Positions 1 to 10,462 of a stretch of 37,832 bases of DNA are shown here, piece by piece (position 1 is the stretch's first letter; each line of letters starts with the position of its first letter). The stretch covers positions 1 to 37,832 of the forward strand of contig CAKKSB010000068.1 of NCBI GenBank assembly GCA_919903055.1, given 5' to 3'. The translations under genes and the position numbers were made by a program. The notes under the pieces were generated by a model. That model worked only from the letters and a program-made list of their open reading frames with translations, searched no databases and was not told the origin of the DNA. This DNA comes from Gammaproteobacteria bacterium (GTDB taxonomy: Bacteria; Pseudomonadota; Gammaproteobacteria; DRLM01).

Positions 1-306
1 GGCGTCGTAGGGGGCGATGAAATTGTCGAGCATCTTCGAGCCGCAACTGGTCTTGACGCCTTGCGTGCAGAAGATGTCCTTCTGGGCGAAGGGCACGCCG
101 AGCAGGGGGCCGGTCTCCCCACCGGCGAGCCGTTCATCGGCGGCGCGGGCTGCGGCGAGCGCCGACTCTTCGGTGACGGTGACGAAGCTGTTCAGCCGGC
201 CGTCGAGTTGTTTGATGCGGTTCAGGAAATGGCCGGTCAGCTCGACGCTGGAAACTTCTTTACTGCGCAAGGCCTGGGCTAACTCGGCGATGGTTCGGTT
301 GTGCAT
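1..306 (-). CDS. gatA: Glu-tRNA(Gln)/Asp-tRNA(Asn) amidotransferase subunit A, N-terminal part (runs off the left edge)
   Basis: The minus strand from an ATG at 304-306 reads 102 codons to the window edge without a stop. The start reads [20 protein letters not shown], and further on [20 protein letters not shown], which carries the first catalytic lysine region of the amidase-signature family (GVPFAxKD). GatA hydrolyses glutamine and, within GatCAB, transfers the ammonia to Glu-tRNA(Gln) or Asp-tRNA(Asn) in the cytoplasm. Only about the first fifth of the usual ~485 residues is present. It lies 40 nt downstream of gatC in the same direction, the normal gatCA order, so gatB is expected beyond the left edge. 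Identification is from residue patterns and gene order. Confidence 0.93.
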   Translation of the reverse strand, partial: MHNRTIAELAQALRSKEVSSVELTGHFLNRIKQLDGRLNSFVTVTEESALAAARAADERLAGGETGPLLGVPFAQKDIFCTQGVKTSCGSKMLDNFIAPYDA

Positions 307-346
307 CGTGCGGAGATTCCTTGAAAACGGGGTAGGGCGGCGCGCT

Positions 347-634
347 TTACTCGATGACCTTGGGCACCAGATAAAGCCCGGCTTCCACCTGGGGGGCGAG
401 GGCTTGGAAACGCTCGCGCTGATCGGTCTCGCTTACCTGGTCGGGACGCAGGCGCTGGCTTGCGGCCAGCGGATGGGCCATCGGCGCCACGTCGCGGGTG
501 TCCACCGCGCTCATTTGTTCCACCATGGCGAAGATGTTGGAGAGTTCACGGGTGTAGCGCGGAATGTCCTCCTCGCCGACGGCCAAGCGGGCCAAGTGGG
601 CGATTTTTTCAATGTCGGCTCGATTGAGACTCAT
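347..634 (-). CDS. gatC: Glu-tRNA(Gln)/Asp-tRNA(Asn) amidotransferase subunit C
   Basis: A 95-aa protein beginning [19 protein letters not shown], the typical GatC opening, with the family's HPL motif near the middle ([10 protein letters not shown]). GatC is the small stabilising subunit of the cytoplasmic GatCAB complex, wrapped around GatA. The reading frame extends 21 codons further upstream to 697, but family length and the MSL opening favour the start at 634. It is the first gene of a gatCA(B) operon that diverges from mreB. The ~160-nt spacer between the two start codons must hold both promoters. Confidence 0.94.
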   Translation of the reverse strand: MSLNRADIEKIAHLARLAVGEEDIPRYTRELSNIFAMVEQMSAVDTRDVAPMAHPLAASQRLRPDQVSETDQRERFQALAPQVEAGLYLVPKVIE

Positions 635-688
635 GGCTGATACCGTTGCGTGACCCCGAAAAAAGCGCAACTTACCACAGTTACGTGC

Positions 689-717
689 TTGCCCCAAACC
701 CCACTGGTTGTTAAATT
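689..717 (+). promoter_or_regulatory. Candidate sigma-70 promoter for mreB operon
   Basis: TTGCCC (689-694) and TAAATT (712-717) are separated by exactly 17 nt in the divergent gatC/mreB spacer, each matching four of six consensus bases. They lie about 80 nt upstream of the mreB ATG. This is a pattern match only; the other strand also needs a promoter here. Confidence 0.35.
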
Positions 718-788
718 ACTGCGGATTCGCAAGCGCCCCGCCCGGGAAGATCGGCGGCGCGGCTCCAACCCCCCTTTCCACAGGATAA

Positions 789-1844
<1,056 letters not shown>

Positions 1845-1934
1845 TGATCATCATCGAATCCGCGGCCGGCCCGCTGCGCGTCAGCGGCGCGCGGCCCGTC
1901 ATGCGCCGGCGATCAGAGCAACGGAGCGCATTCC

Positions 1935-2834
1935 ATTAAACCGCTATTCAGGCAGGGGCCATCGGAAAACATCCGGCTCGCGGTGTTCGTGGCGGCGTCG
2001 CTCCTGTTGATGACCCTCGACCACCGTTTTCACCACCTCGACAGCGTGCGGGCGGGATTGAGTCTGGTGATCTCGCCGCTGCAATACGTGCTGGGCGCAC
2101 CCGCCGCGGTCGGCGGGTGGTTCGGCGAATTGTTCGAAACCCGCGAGTCCCTCCAGGAAGAAAACGCGGCGCTCAAATCGCAGCATCTGCTGCTGGAGGC
2201 ACGCCTGCAGAAAATGGCGGCGCTGGAGACCGAGAACATGCGCCTGCGCGAGTTACTCGATTCGTCCTTCAAGGTAGCGGAGCGAGTGCTGGTGGCCGAG
2301 CTGCTGCAAGTCGATCTCGATCCTTTCTCGCAGCAAATCGTCATCAATAAAGGCAGCCGGCACGGCGTGATCGCCGGCCAGCCTTTGGTGGATGCCTTGG
2401 GCGTGGTAGGGCAGGTGGTGCACGTCGCGCCCTACACCAGCACCGCGATGCTGATCACCGATCCCAGCCACGCCTTGCCGGTGTGGATTAACCGCAGCGG
2501 TTTGCGGGCCATCGCGGTCGGCACCGGCGCGCCCGGCAAATTGGAATTGCTGCACTTGCCGGTCAACGCCGATGTCGAACCGGGCGACTTGCTGATCACC
2601 TCCGGGCTGGGCGGCGGTTTTCCCGCCGGTTATCCGGTGGGCGTCGTCGAAAAAATCGACCGTAATCCCGCCGAGAGCTTCGCCACGGTGAGCGCCAGGC
2701 CGGTGGCCAAACTGGAGCAGAACCGGGAAGTCTTGCTGGTGTGGGGGCCGCCCGCGCCGGTGGTGCCTTGTGATGTAAATGCCGGGCCCTGCCCGTCTAT
2801 TCCTGACACGCCCGCCGCGGCGCCGGTGAAATAA
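1935..2834 (+). CDS. mreC: Rod shape-determining protein MreC (apparent ATT start)
   Basis: About 299 aa. MreC is a bitopic inner-membrane protein that links the MreB cytoskeleton to periplasmic PBP2 and activates it. Visible parts are a short basic N-terminus, a membrane segment (AVFVAASLLLMTL), a coiled coil (EENAALKSQHLLLEARLQKM) and the periplasmic beta domains (VINKGSRHGVIAGQPLVD, TSGLGGGFPAGYPVG). The family begins M-K-P-[IL]-F-x-x-G-P-S. Here KPLFRQGPSENIRL is preceded by ATT (1935-1937). The frame contains no ATG, GTG or TTG between the stop at 1845 and this point. ACGGAG (1921-1926) sits at Shine-Dalgarno distance. The first ordinary start, GTG at 1983, would remove the whole cytoplasmic N-terminus and part of the membrane segment. 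Confidence 0.93.
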   Translation: MKPLFRQGPSENIRLAVFVAASLLLMTLDHRFHHLDSVRAGLSLVISPLQYVLGAPAAVGGWFGELFETRESLQEENAALKSQHLLLEARLQKMAALETENMRLRELLDSSFKVAERVLVAELLQVDLDPFSQQIVINKGSRHGVIAGQPLVDALGVVGQVVHVAPYTSTAMLITDPSHALPVWINRSGLRAIAVGTGAPGKLELLHLPVNADVEPGDLLITSGLGGGFPAGYPVGVVEKIDRNPAESFATVSARPVAKLEQNREVLLVWGPPAPVVPCDVNAGPCPSIPDTPAAAPVK

Positions 2835-2836
2835 TC

Positions 2837-3325
2837 ATGGTGATCCGACGTCATCATAGCGGCTGGATTATTATCGCGAGTTTCGTGGTCGCGCTTCTGC
2901 TCGGTATCGTGATCATGCCGGCCTGGACCGCGCTGTTTCGTCCCGAGTGGGCGGCCATGGTGCTGATTTATTGGTGTCTGGCCTTGCCGCACCGCATCAA
3001 CGTCGGTTACGGCTGGCTGGCGGGCCTGTGCGTCGACGTGTTGAGCGGGGCATTGCTGGGCCAGCATGCGCTGGGTTTCGCGGTCATCGCTTATCTGGTC
3101 GTGAAACTCCATCAGCGTTTGCGGGTCTTCCCGGTGTGGCAGCAGGCCTTGAGCGTGACGGTGTTCGTGGCTTTGGAGCAATTGTTGGTGCTGTGGGTGC
3201 AGGGCATGATCGGCTTGGCGCACGAGAGCTGGACCTACTGGTTGCCCAGCATCGTCAGCGGTCTGTTGTGGCCTTGGACTTTTTGGTTGCTGCGCCGTCT
3301 ACGCCGCCGTTTCCGGGTGAGCTGA
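2837..3325 (+). CDS. mreD: Rod shape-determining membrane protein MreD
   Basis: 162 aa, the normal MreD length, almost entirely hydrophobic with about five membrane segments and a basic C-terminus (RRLRRRFRVS). Family features include the PxWxALxxPEWxxMVLIYW-type segment near residues 30-45 and the GLCVDVLSGALLGQHAL stretch near 64-80. MreD belongs to the inner-membrane elongasome with MreC, RodA and PBP2. Its ATG is 2 nt after the mreC stop, so the two are translationally coupled. Confidence 0.95.
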   Translation: MVIRRHHSGWIIIASFVVALLLGIVIMPAWTALFRPEWAAMVLIYWCLALPHRINVGYGWLAGLCVDVLSGALLGQHALGFAVIAYLVVKLHQRLRVFPVWQQALSVTVFVALEQLLVLWVQGMIGLAHESWTYWLPSIVSGLLWPWTFWLLRRLRRRFRVS

Positions 3326-3336
3326 CCGCTCCTCTC

Positions 3337-5190
3337 ATGGCCCCACGCACTCCCTTAAAAGATCATTTGCGGGAAACCCATTTATTCACCAGCCGGGTCT
3401 TGATCGCGCTGGTGATGGTCGGGGTGTTGCTGGTGGTGGTGGTGGCCCGGCTGATTTATTTGCAGATCATCAGTCACGAACACTTCTCCACTCTGTCTGA
3501 AAATAACCGCGTCAACATCGTGCCCATGCCGCCTACCCGCGGTTTGATCTACGACCGCAACGGGGTATTGCTGGCGCAGAATCTGCCTGCCTTCAGTTTG
3601 GAGCTGATACCCGAACAAGTGAAAGATCTCGACCAGACCCTCGCGGCGCTGGCGCAACTTATCGCCATCGGCGAAGACGACCTCGATCAATTCAAAAAGC
3701 GTCTCGACCAACGCCACCCTTTTGAAGCGATTCCCTTGCGGCTGCGGCTGAGCGAGGAAGAGGTGGCGCGCTTCGCGGTCAATCGCCATCGTTTTCCCGG
3801 CGTGGATGTCGGTGCGCGATTGGCCCGCGATTATCCGCTCGGCGAACTGGCGGTGCACGCGGTGGGGTACGCGGGCCGCATCAACGAAGCGGATTTGAAA
3901 GTGCTGGACGTTTCGAATTACCGGGGCACTACTCACACCGGCAAAACCGGCGTGGAAAAATATTACGAAGATATTTTGCACGGCCAGGTGGGTTACCAGC
4001 ACGAAGAGACCAACGCGGTGGGCCGGGTGCTGCGGGTCTTGGAACGGCGCTTGCCGACCCCCGGTCAGAATCTCTACCTCAGTCTCGATGTCGATTTGCA
4101 GATGGTGGCGGAGCTGGCGCTCACCGGCAAACGCGGCGCGGTGGTGGCGATCAATCCTAAAAACGGCGAAGTGCTGGTCGCGGCCAGCCTGCCGGGTTAC
4201 GATCCCGGCTCCTTCGTCAACGGCATCTCGACCAAGGACTACGACCTTCTGCGGCGGTCGCCCGATCAACCTTTATTCAATCGCCTCGTCACCGGCCAGT
4301 ATCCGCCGGGTTCGACGATCAAGCCGCTGGTGGCCTTGGCGGGTTTGGAATACCAGGAGATCACGCCGCACAGCAGTACGTTCTGCCCGGGCTGGTTTTC
4401 CTTGCCCGGCGACGATCATCGCTACCGCGACTGGAAAAAAGAAGGCCACGGCAGCGTCGACGTGCGTTTGGCGATCATGCGTTCCTGCGACGTGTATTTT
4501 TATGACTTGGCGCGCACTCTCGGCATCGACCGCATGCAAAAATACCTGGGTTATTTCGGGCTGGGCCGCCGGACCGGCATCGATTTGCCCGGCGAAGTCG
4601 CCGGCCTGTTGCCGTCGCGCGACTGGAAGCGGAGCGCGCGGCGCCAGGCCTGGTATCCCGGCGAGACGCTGATCACCGGCATCGGCCAGGGCTTTATGCT
4701 GACCACGCCCATCCAATTGGCGGCGGCCACCGCGATGCTGGCCAGCCGCGGCGAGGTGTGGCGGCCGCATCTGCTGCACGCCACCCAGCCGACCAGCACC
4801 AGCCGCTTGCTGGTGCAGCCGCCGCTGCGTACCGGCAAGGTGCCGATTTCCGACGGCGCCAATTGGGATACAGTGATCTCCGCCATGGAAGGCGTGGTGC
4901 ACGATCCGGGCGGCACCGCCAAGGGCATCAATCGCGGCATCACTTATCATATGGCGGGCAAGACCGGCACCGCGCAGGTGTTCGGCATCAAACAAGGCGA
5001 AAAATACAAAGCCAGCGAACTGGCCGAGCGGTTGCACGACCACGCTTTGTTCGTGTCGTTCGCGCCGGTGGAAAACCCGGAGATCGCGGTGGTGGTAGTG
5101 GTGGAAAATGGCGGCAGCGGCAGCGGCGAGGCGGCGCCGGTGGCGCGCGCGGTGATGGATCGTTACTTCGCCAATAAACCGGGCTCATGA
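3337..5190 (+). CDS. mrdA: Penicillin-binding protein 2 (elongation transpeptidase)
   Basis: 617 aa, an inner-membrane class B PBP that cross-links peptidoglycan during rod elongation, partnered with RodA. A single membrane anchor ([20 protein letters not shown]) follows the cytoplasmic start [17 protein letters not shown]. The PBP dimerisation domain includes [17 protein letters not shown]. The transpeptidase motifs are complete: SxxK as STIK at residues 326-329, SxN as SCD at 383-385 and KTG at 542-544. SCD instead of SxN is normal for PBP2. The frame stays open upstream to 2947 inside mreD, but homology begins at MAPRTPL, 11 nt after the mreD stop. The stop overlaps the rodA start by 4 nt. 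Confidence 0.97.
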   Translation: MAPRTPLKDHLRETHLFTSRVLIALVMVGVLLVVVVARLIYLQIISHEHFSTLSENNRVNIVPMPPTRGLIYDRNGVLLAQNLPAFSLELIPEQVKDLDQTLAALAQLIAIGEDDLDQFKKRLDQRHPFEAIPLRLRLSEEEVARFAVNRHRFPGVDVGARLARDYPLGELAVHAVGYAGRINEADLKVLDVSNYRGTTHTGKTGVEKYYEDILHGQVGYQHEETNAVGRVLRVLERRLPTPGQNLYLSLDVDLQMVAELALTGKRGAVVAINPKNGEVLVAASLPGYDPGSFVNGISTKDYDLLRRSPDQPLFNRLVTGQYPPGSTIKPLVALAGLEYQEITPHSSTFCPGWFSLPGDDHRYRDWKKEGHGSVDVRLAIMRSCDVYFYDLARTLGIDRMQKYLGYFGLGRRTGIDLPGEVAGLLPSRDWKRSARRQAWYPGETLITGIGQGFMLTTPIQLAAATAMLASRGEVWRPHLLHATQPTSTSRLLVQPPLRTGKVPISDGANWDTVISAMEGVVHDPGGTAKGINRGITYHMAGKTGTAQVFGIKQGEKYKASELAERLHDHALFVSFAPVENPEIAVVVVVENGGSGSGEAAPVARAVMDRYFANKPGS

Positions 5191-6326
5191 AGATGGCCAC
5201 CGATTATTCACTCACTCGTTTGGCGAACCGGCGGCACCGGCGCACCCTCTGGTTGCGCGGCCTGCATGTGGACATCCCGCTGCTGGCCGGCCTGCTGGTG
5301 CTGGCCGCGGTGGGGCTGACCGTGTTGTACAGCGCCAGCGCGCAAAGCGGCGACATGCTCGGGCGGCAATTGATCCGACTGGGCCTCGGCTTCGGCGCCA
5401 TGCTGGTGCTGGCGCATATCCCGCCCCATCACTTCCGGCGCTGGACGCCGTGGTTATACGGCCTCGGGGTGATTTTATTGTTGGCGGTGCTGGTGATGGG
5501 CGAGATCGGCAAGGGCGCGCAGCGCTGGCTGGATCTGGGCGTGATCCGTTTTCAGCCCTCCGAGATCATGAAACTCGCCGTGCCGCTGATGGTGGCCTGG
5601 TATATGGCGGAACGGCCCTTGCCGCCGGCGCCTAAAATTCTGCTGATGGCCGCGCTCACCCTGGTGGTGCCGGCCTTGCTGATCGCCCGCCAGCCGGATT
5701 TGGGCACGGGTTTGCTGGTGGCGAGCTCCGGGCTATTCGTGCTGCTGCTGGCCGGCGTGGCATGGCGGCTGGTGTTCACGGTGCTGGCGCTGCTGGCGGC
5801 GGTGGCGCCGGTGTTTTGGTATTTCCTGCACGACTACCAGCGCGAGCGGGTCATCACCTTCTTGAATCCCGAACATGATCCGCTGGGTTCGGGTTATCAC
5901 ATCATTCAATCCAAAATCGCCATCGGTTCCGGCGGTTTTTACGGCAAGGGCTGGCTCAACGGCACCCAGGCCCACCTGGATTTTCTGCCGGAACGCTCCA
6001 CGGACTTCATCTTCGCGGTGCTGGGAGAAGAGTTCGGCTTGATCGGCATCCTGGTGCTGCTGCTGATCTATTTCTTCATCATCGCCCGCGGGCTGTACAT
6101 CGCCACTCAGGCGCAAAGCACTTTCACCCGGCTGGTGGCGGGCAGCATCACCCTCACCTTCTTCGTGTACGTCTTCATCAACATCGGCATGGTCACCGGT
6201 CTGTTGCCGGTGGTCGGCGTGCCCTTGCCCTTGGTGAGTTACGGCGGCACCTCCCTGGTGACCATGATGGCCGGGTTCGGTATTCTGATGTCCATCCACA
6301 CGCACCGGCGTTTATTGTCGAGTTAA
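5187..6326 (+). CDS. rodA: Peptidoglycan glycosyltransferase RodA (SEDS family)
   Basis: 379 aa, typical for RodA, with about ten hydrophobic membrane segments. SEDS signatures include [20 protein letters not shown] (~residues 110-130), the [15 protein letters not shown] loop, [19 protein letters not shown] (~270-290) and [14 protein letters not shown] near the C-terminus. RodA polymerises glycan strands from lipid II in complex with PBP2. Its ATG overlaps the mrdA stop (ATGA), giving a stoichiometric pair. The first 20 residues are basic and cytoplasmic. Confidence 0.97.
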   Translation: MKMATDYSLTRLANRRHRRTLWLRGLHVDIPLLAGLLVLAAVGLTVLYSASAQSGDMLGRQLIRLGLGFGAMLVLAHIPPHHFRRWTPWLYGLGVILLLAVLVMGEIGKGAQRWLDLGVIRFQPSEIMKLAVPLMVAWYMAERPLPPAPKILLMAALTLVVPALLIARQPDLGTGLLVASSGLFVLLLAGVAWRLVFTVLALLAAVAPVFWYFLHDYQRERVITFLNPEHDPLGSGYHIIQSKIAIGSGGFYGKGWLNGTQAHLDFLPERSTDFIFAVLGEEFGLIGILVLLLIYFFIIARGLYIATQAQSTFTRLVAGSITLTFFVYVFINIGMVTGLLPVVGVPLPLVSYGGTSLVTMMAGFGILMSIHTHRRLLSS

Positions 6327-6340
6327 TACAGGTTTGATTT

Positions 6341-7351
6341 ATGACCCCTCGTTGGATTCTATTGTTATTGTCTCTGTCCTTGGTGGCCTGCGCCGGCGCG
6401 CCGGTCGGCGCCGAATACGTGCAGCGGAATGATGTCAGCGCCTTCATCGACGAGATGCATGAGCGCCACGGTTTTGAGCGCGGCCAATTGGAGACTTGGT
6501 TTAAAGACGTGCGCGTGCGCGACGACATCATCGCCGCCATTTCCCGTCCCGCCGAGAGCAAGCCCTGGCATCAGTACCGGCCGATTTTCCTGCAAAATGC
6601 CCGCATCGAAGGCGGATTGGAGTTTTGGCGGGAGCATGCCGCGGATTTGAAGCGCGCCGAGGAACAATACGGCGTGCCGCCGCAAATCGTCATCGCCATT
6701 CTTGGCGTGGAAACCCGCTACGGCCGCCAGCAGGGCAACTACCGGGTGCTGGACGCGCTCACTACCCTGGCCTTCGATTATCCGCCGCGCGCGAAATTTT
6801 TCCGCGGTGAACTGGAGCAGTATCTCTTGCTCGCCCGCGAAGAAGGCATCGATCCGCTCGCGCTGAAGGGTTCGTACGCCGGGGCGATGGGCCAGGCGCA
6901 GTTCATTTCCAGCAGTTTCCGCAATTACGCCGTCGACTTCGACGGCGACGGCAAACGGGACTTGTGGAACAGCCCCAGCGACGCCATCGGCAGCATCGCC
7001 AACTATTTCAAAGTACACGGCTGGGAATGGCACGGCCTGGTGGCGGTGCCGGCCACGGTGAGCGGCGAGCACTATCCGGCCTTGCTGGAGGCGGGGCTGA
7101 AACCGTCGCTGACCTGGGCCGAGATTAAGCAACGCGGCGTGGAGACCCCGGTGACGCTGCTCGATCAACTCCCCGTCGCCCTGATCGCCCTCGAGCAGGA
7201 GGCCGGGCCGGAGTATTGGCTGGGGCTGCAAAACTTTTATGTCATCACCCGTTATAATCGCAGTCCGTTATACGCCATGGCGGTGTACCAATTGAGCGAA
7301 GAGATCCGCCGGCTGCGGGAACGTCAGTCCGCCGACCGGGAAGCGAAATAA
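6341..7351 (+). CDS. mltB: Membrane-bound lytic murein transglycosylase B
   Basis: 336 aa lipoprotein. The signal peptide ends in the lipobox LVAC (SLSLVACAGAPVG), so cleavage before Cys and lipidation to the outer membrane are expected. The body is a family 3 (SLT_2) lytic transglycosylase. The catalytic glutamate lies in ILGVETRYGR at residue 124. Other family stretches are FLQNARIEGGLEFW and GSYAGAMGQAQFISSSF. The DFDGDGKRDLW segment resembles the EF-hand-like calcium site known in MltB. It cleaves glycan strands to 1,6-anhydroMurNAc ends during elongation. It begins 14 nt after rodA, in the conserved order rodA-mltB-rlpA. Confidence 0.96.
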   Translation: MTPRWILLLLSLSLVACAGAPVGAEYVQRNDVSAFIDEMHERHGFERGQLETWFKDVRVRDDIIAAISRPAESKPWHQYRPIFLQNARIEGGLEFWREHAADLKRAEEQYGVPPQIVIAILGVETRYGRQQGNYRVLDALTTLAFDYPPRAKFFRGELEQYLLLAREEGIDPLALKGSYAGAMGQAQFISSSFRNYAVDFDGDGKRDLWNSPSDAIGSIANYFKVHGWEWHGLVAVPATVSGEHYPALLEAGLKPSLTWAEIKQRGVETPVTLLDQLPVALIALEQEAGPEYWLGLQNFYVITRYNRSPLYAMAVYQLSEEIRRLRERQSADREAK

Positions 7352-7374
7352 TCAGAACGAGAGATACCCATAGA

Positions 7375-8217
7375 ATGCGATGCCCTTGTTTGACGCCGCC
7401 GCGCGCCTTGTTATTGGCGGCGCTGTTGTTGCCCTTGTTGAATGCCTGCAGCAGTCTGCCCAAGACCGGTGGTATCTTGGACACCTCCGGCGACGGCCTG
7501 CCCGCGTCCGGCGTGCCGAAAAATTTAAATCCCGACATCGTCGCCGATGCCGTGCCGCGCAACGAACCGCGCAGCCGGTATGGCAATCCGAGTTCCTACC
7601 AAGTGGAAGGCCGCCGCTACACCGTGCTGGCCAACGCCGAGGGTTACCAGGAGCAAGGCATCGCCTCCTGGTACGGAGCCAAGTTCCACGGCCGCCGCAC
7701 CTCCAGCGGCGAGCCTTACGACATGTACGCCATGACCGCCGCCCACACCACCCTGCCGCTGCCCAGCTATGTGCAAGTCACCAACCTCCGCAACGGCCGC
7801 AAGGTCATCGTCAAGGTCAACGACCGCGGCCCCTTCCGTCACAGCCGGGTCATCGATTTGTCCTACGTCGCGGCGCTCAAGCTGGGCATCGTCGCCGAAG
7901 GCACCGGTCTGGTGGAGGTGAAGGTGGTGACCGCCGAGGACGCACCCGCGCCGGCCGCCGCCGCGTCGGCGCCCAATCCGTCGCCGGATATTTATCTGCA
8001 GGTAGGGGCGTTCGCCGAACGGGCCAAGGCCGAGCGCTTGTCGCAGCGCGTCGCCCCGGTGGCGCCCCGCGGCGCGGTGCAGATTCGTGAAGAAAGCGGC
8101 GCCCGCCCGTTGTACCGGGTGCGGCTCGGGCCGCTTTCCAACGTGGAAGAAGTGGATCGAGTGACCCGCAAGCTGGACGGCTTGGGGGTGAACGACGCGC
8201 ATGTGGTGATCGATTGA
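7375..8217 (+). CDS. rlpA: Septal ring lytic transglycosylase RlpA (lipoprotein with SPOR domain)
   Basis: 280 aa. An N-terminal hydrophobic signal ends in the lipobox LNAC (LLPLLNACSSLPK), predicting an outer-membrane lipoprotein. A double-psi beta-barrel domain follows (~residues 95-180: QGIASWYGAKFHGRRTSSGE, VKVNDRGPFRHSRVIDLSY) carrying the conserved Asp of VNDRGPF. An Ala/Pro-rich linker leads to a C-terminal SPOR domain (~205-280; YLQVGAFAERAKAERL, YRVRLGPLSNVEE) that binds denuded glycan. RlpA cleaves naked glycan strands or organises septal wall in species studied. It follows mltB by 23 nt. Confidence 0.95.
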   Translation: MRCPCLTPPRALLLAALLLPLLNACSSLPKTGGILDTSGDGLPASGVPKNLNPDIVADAVPRNEPRSRYGNPSSYQVEGRRYTVLANAEGYQEQGIASWYGAKFHGRRTSSGEPYDMYAMTAAHTTLPLPSYVQVTNLRNGRKVIVKVNDRGPFRHSRVIDLSYVAALKLGIVAEGTGLVEVKVVTAEDAPAPAAAASAPNPSPDIYLQVGAFAERAKAERLSQRVAPVAPRGAVQIREESGARPLYRVRLGPLSNVEEVDRVTRKLDGLGVNDAHVVID

Positions 8218-8230
8218 ACAACGCGGATGG

Positions 8231-8259
8231 CTGCAATTGCCGCCGATGCGAGTTAGAAT
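8231..8259 (+). promoter_or_regulatory. Possible internal promoter upstream of dacA
   Basis: In the 129-nt gap between rlpA and the carboxypeptidase gene, TAGAAT (8254-8259) matches five of six -10 bases. CTGCAA (8231-8236) stands 17 nt upstream as a weak -35. Directly downstream AGGCG...CGCCT (8260-8277) could form a small hairpin. This gap is the longest in the mrdA-lipA run, which makes an internal start plausible but unproven. Confidence 0.25.
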
Positions 8260-8346
8260 AGGCGTCACTTTCCGCCTCAAAACCTCGCCTGATCCCAGCC
8301 AGCAAAACGCCCGCGCCGCGGGTCACAAGTGACGGATGAATCTCAA

Positions 8347-9513
8347 ATGAAATGGTGTGTCGTGAAAACCGGGCCTAGTTTTATCGTGAAGGCGTTGTGC
8401 GCCGTGTTGTTGATGTCGTTGCAGCAGTTCGCCGTGGCGGCGGTCGCCGTACCGCCGCCGCCCGAGGTGGCCGCCCGCGGCTATATCCTGATGGATTTTC
8501 AAAGCGGGCGGGTGCTCGCCGAGTCCAAGGCCGACGAGCGCATGGAACCGGCCAGCCTTACCAAGATCATGACCTCGTATCTGGTTTCCAAGGAAATCGA
8601 GGCCGGGCGCATCAAGCTCGCCGACATGGTCACCATCAGCGAACGCGCCTGGCGCATGGAAGGCTCGCGTTCCTTCATGCGGGTCGGCACGCTGGTGCCG
8701 GTGGAAGTTTTGTTGAAGGGCATGATCGTGCAATCGGGCAACGATGCGACGGTGGCCTTGGCGGAACACGTGGCCGGCGATGAAACGGTGTTCGCTTCGC
8801 TGATGAATCAGCAGGCCAATGCCTTGGGCATGACCCGCAGCCATTTCGTCAATGCCACCGGCCTGCCCGATCCCCAGCATTACACCACCGCGCGCGACGT
8901 GGCGATACTGACGCGGGCCTTGATCCGCGATTTTCCCGAAGAATACAAATGGCACGCCATCCGCGAATTCACTTATAACAACATCACCCAGCACAACCGC
9001 AACCGCTTGCTGTGGCGCAATAAGAGCGTCGATGGGGTGAAGACCGGCCACACCGAGTCGGCGGGCTTTTGCCTGGTGGCCTCGGCCCAGCAGGACGGCA
9101 TGCGATTGATCTCGGTGGTGCTGGGCACCGCCGGCGATAACGAACGGGCCCTCGAAAGCGAGAAATTATTAGGCTACGGTTTCCGCTTCTTCGAAACCCA
9201 TCGTCTTTACAGCGCCCGGCAGCCGCTGTCGAGCGTGCGGGTCTGGAAGGGCGCGACCGAGAACCTGCCGCTGGGTTTGCAGCAGGATTTATACCTCACC
9301 ATTCCGCGCGGCACGTACAAAGAACTCAAGGCGGAGATGCGGGTGGACAACCCCATCATCGCGCCCGCGGCCAAGGGTAAACGCTATGGCGCGTTGAACA
9401 TCAGCCTGCAAGGCGAGGCCTTGGCGGCGCGCCCGCTGGTGGCGCTCAACGAGGTGGCCGAGGGCGGTATGCTGCAACGCGCGCTCGACGCGGTGCGGCT
9501 TTGGATGCAATAA
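8347..9513 (+). CDS. dacA: D-alanyl-D-alanine carboxypeptidase (PBP5/6 type, S11 family)
   Basis: 388 aa from the ATG at 8347; a GTG six codons upstream (8329) is an alternative. GGATGA at 8335-8340 is at ribosome-binding distance from 8347. A Sec signal ends near AVAA. The catalytic motifs are intact: SLTK (residues 70-73), SGN (130-132) and KTG (232-234). A C-terminal beta domain (LGLQQDLYLTIPRGTYKEL) and an amphipathic C-terminal helix (MLQRALDAVRLWM) fit a PBP5-like periplasmic enzyme held on the inner membrane. It removes the terminal D-Ala of pentapeptide stems. The position between rlpA and ybeD-lipB matches dacA of Escherichia coli; dacA and dacC cannot be told apart by sequence alone. 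Confidence 0.94.
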   Translation: MKWCVVKTGPSFIVKALCAVLLMSLQQFAVAAVAVPPPPEVAARGYILMDFQSGRVLAESKADERMEPASLTKIMTSYLVSKEIEAGRIKLADMVTISERAWRMEGSRSFMRVGTLVPVEVLLKGMIVQSGNDATVALAEHVAGDETVFASLMNQQANALGMTRSHFVNATGLPDPQHYTTARDVAILTRALIRDFPEEYKWHAIREFTYNNITQHNRNRLLWRNKSVDGVKTGHTESAGFCLVASAQQDGMRLISVVLGTAGDNERALESEKLLGYGFRFFETHRLYSARQPLSSVRVWKGATENLPLGLQQDLYLTIPRGTYKELKAEMRVDNPIIAPAAKGKRYGALNISLQGEALAARPLVALNEVAEGGMLQRALDAVRLWMQ

Positions 9514-9529
9514 AAAAGGTCAGTTTCCC

Positions 9530-10402
9530 ATGACGACGGTGTATTTGAACGGCGACTATCTTCCTCTCGCGCAGGCCCGGGTGCCGGTCACCGATCGCGG
9601 CTTCGTATTCGGCGACGGCGTATACGAAGTCATCCCGGTCTACGGCGCGCACTTGTTCCGCTTGGAGCAGCATTTGGTGCGGCTGGCCCGCAGCCTGGCG
9701 GAGATCCGTCTCGCCAATCCGCTCAGCGGCGCGGCGTGGCGCGAGGTTTTGCAGAACCTGGTGGCCCGCAACGGCGGCGGCGACCAGTCGGTGTACGTGC
9801 AAGTCACCCGCGGCCCGGCGCCGCGCGACCATGCTTTTCCCAAGGACGTGCGGCCCACGGTGTACGCCACCAGCAGTCCGCTCAAACCGCTGCCGGCCGA
9901 CCTGGCGCAAAACGGCGTGGCCGCCATCACCCTCGACGACAACCGCTGGCAACGCTGCGACATCAAGGCCATCACCCTGCTGCCGAATATTTTGTTGCGC
10001 CAGCAGGCCGTCGATGCCGGCGCGGTCGAAGCTATCCTGATCCGCGACGGCGTGATCACCGAGGGCGCGGCCAGCAATGTCTTCATGGTGCGCGGCGGCG
10101 TGTTGGTGACGCCGGCCAAGGGACCGTTTCTGCTGCCCGGCATCACCCGTGATTTGATCCTCGAATTGGCCGCCGTCAATACTATCCCTTACGAGGAAAG
10201 CAGCTTCACCGCCGGCGCCTTGCGCCACGCCGATGAAGTGTGGCTGACCAGTTCGACGCGGGAGATCCTGCCGGTCACCCGCTTGGATCAGCGGCCGGTG
10301 GGTAACGGCAAGCCCGGCCCGCTGTGGCGGCGCATGATGGATCTTTATCAATTCTATAAACAGCAAGTGCGCGAACGCGGCGAAGACGTCGCGGTGGTAT
10401 GA
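9530..10402 (+). CDS. dat: D-amino-acid transaminase (PLP class IV)
   Basis: 290 aa, the usual length for fold-type IV aminotransferases. The family start YLNGDYLPLAQARVPVTDRG is followed by FGDGVYEVIPVY. The PLP lysine is K146 in DIKAITLLPNIL, and the second signature EGAASNVFMV follows, then WLTSSTREILPV. The R-G-P motif (VTRGPAPRDHAFP) and overall pattern favour D-alanine transaminase over BCAT or ADC lyase. It interconverts D-Ala/2-oxoglutarate and D-Glu/pyruvate in the cytoplasm, feeding peptidoglycan precursors. It starts 16 nt after the carboxypeptidase gene, so it is part of the wall operon. Exact substrate preference cannot be read from the sequence. Confidence 0.88.
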   Translation: MTTVYLNGDYLPLAQARVPVTDRGFVFGDGVYEVIPVYGAHLFRLEQHLVRLARSLAEIRLANPLSGAAWREVLQNLVARNGGGDQSVYVQVTRGPAPRDHAFPKDVRPTVYATSSPLKPLPADLAQNGVAAITLDDNRWQRCDIKAITLLPNILLRQQAVDAGAVEAILIRDGVITEGAASNVFMVRGGVLVTPAKGPFLLPGITRDLILELAAVNTIPYEESSFTAGALRHADEVWLTSSTREILPVTRLDQRPVGNGKPGPLWRRMMDLYQFYKQQVRERGEDVAVV

Positions 10403-10462
10403 GTTGCGGCGGACCCAAGTTCGGCCGCTACACTTCATAAGCCGCAACCGAGTAGGATTGCC

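Noticed and set aside
2947-3336. Extension of the PBP2 frame upstream into mreD
   Set aside because: The extra ~130 residues are an out-of-frame reading of mreD; family similarity and the membrane anchor begin after ATG 3337.
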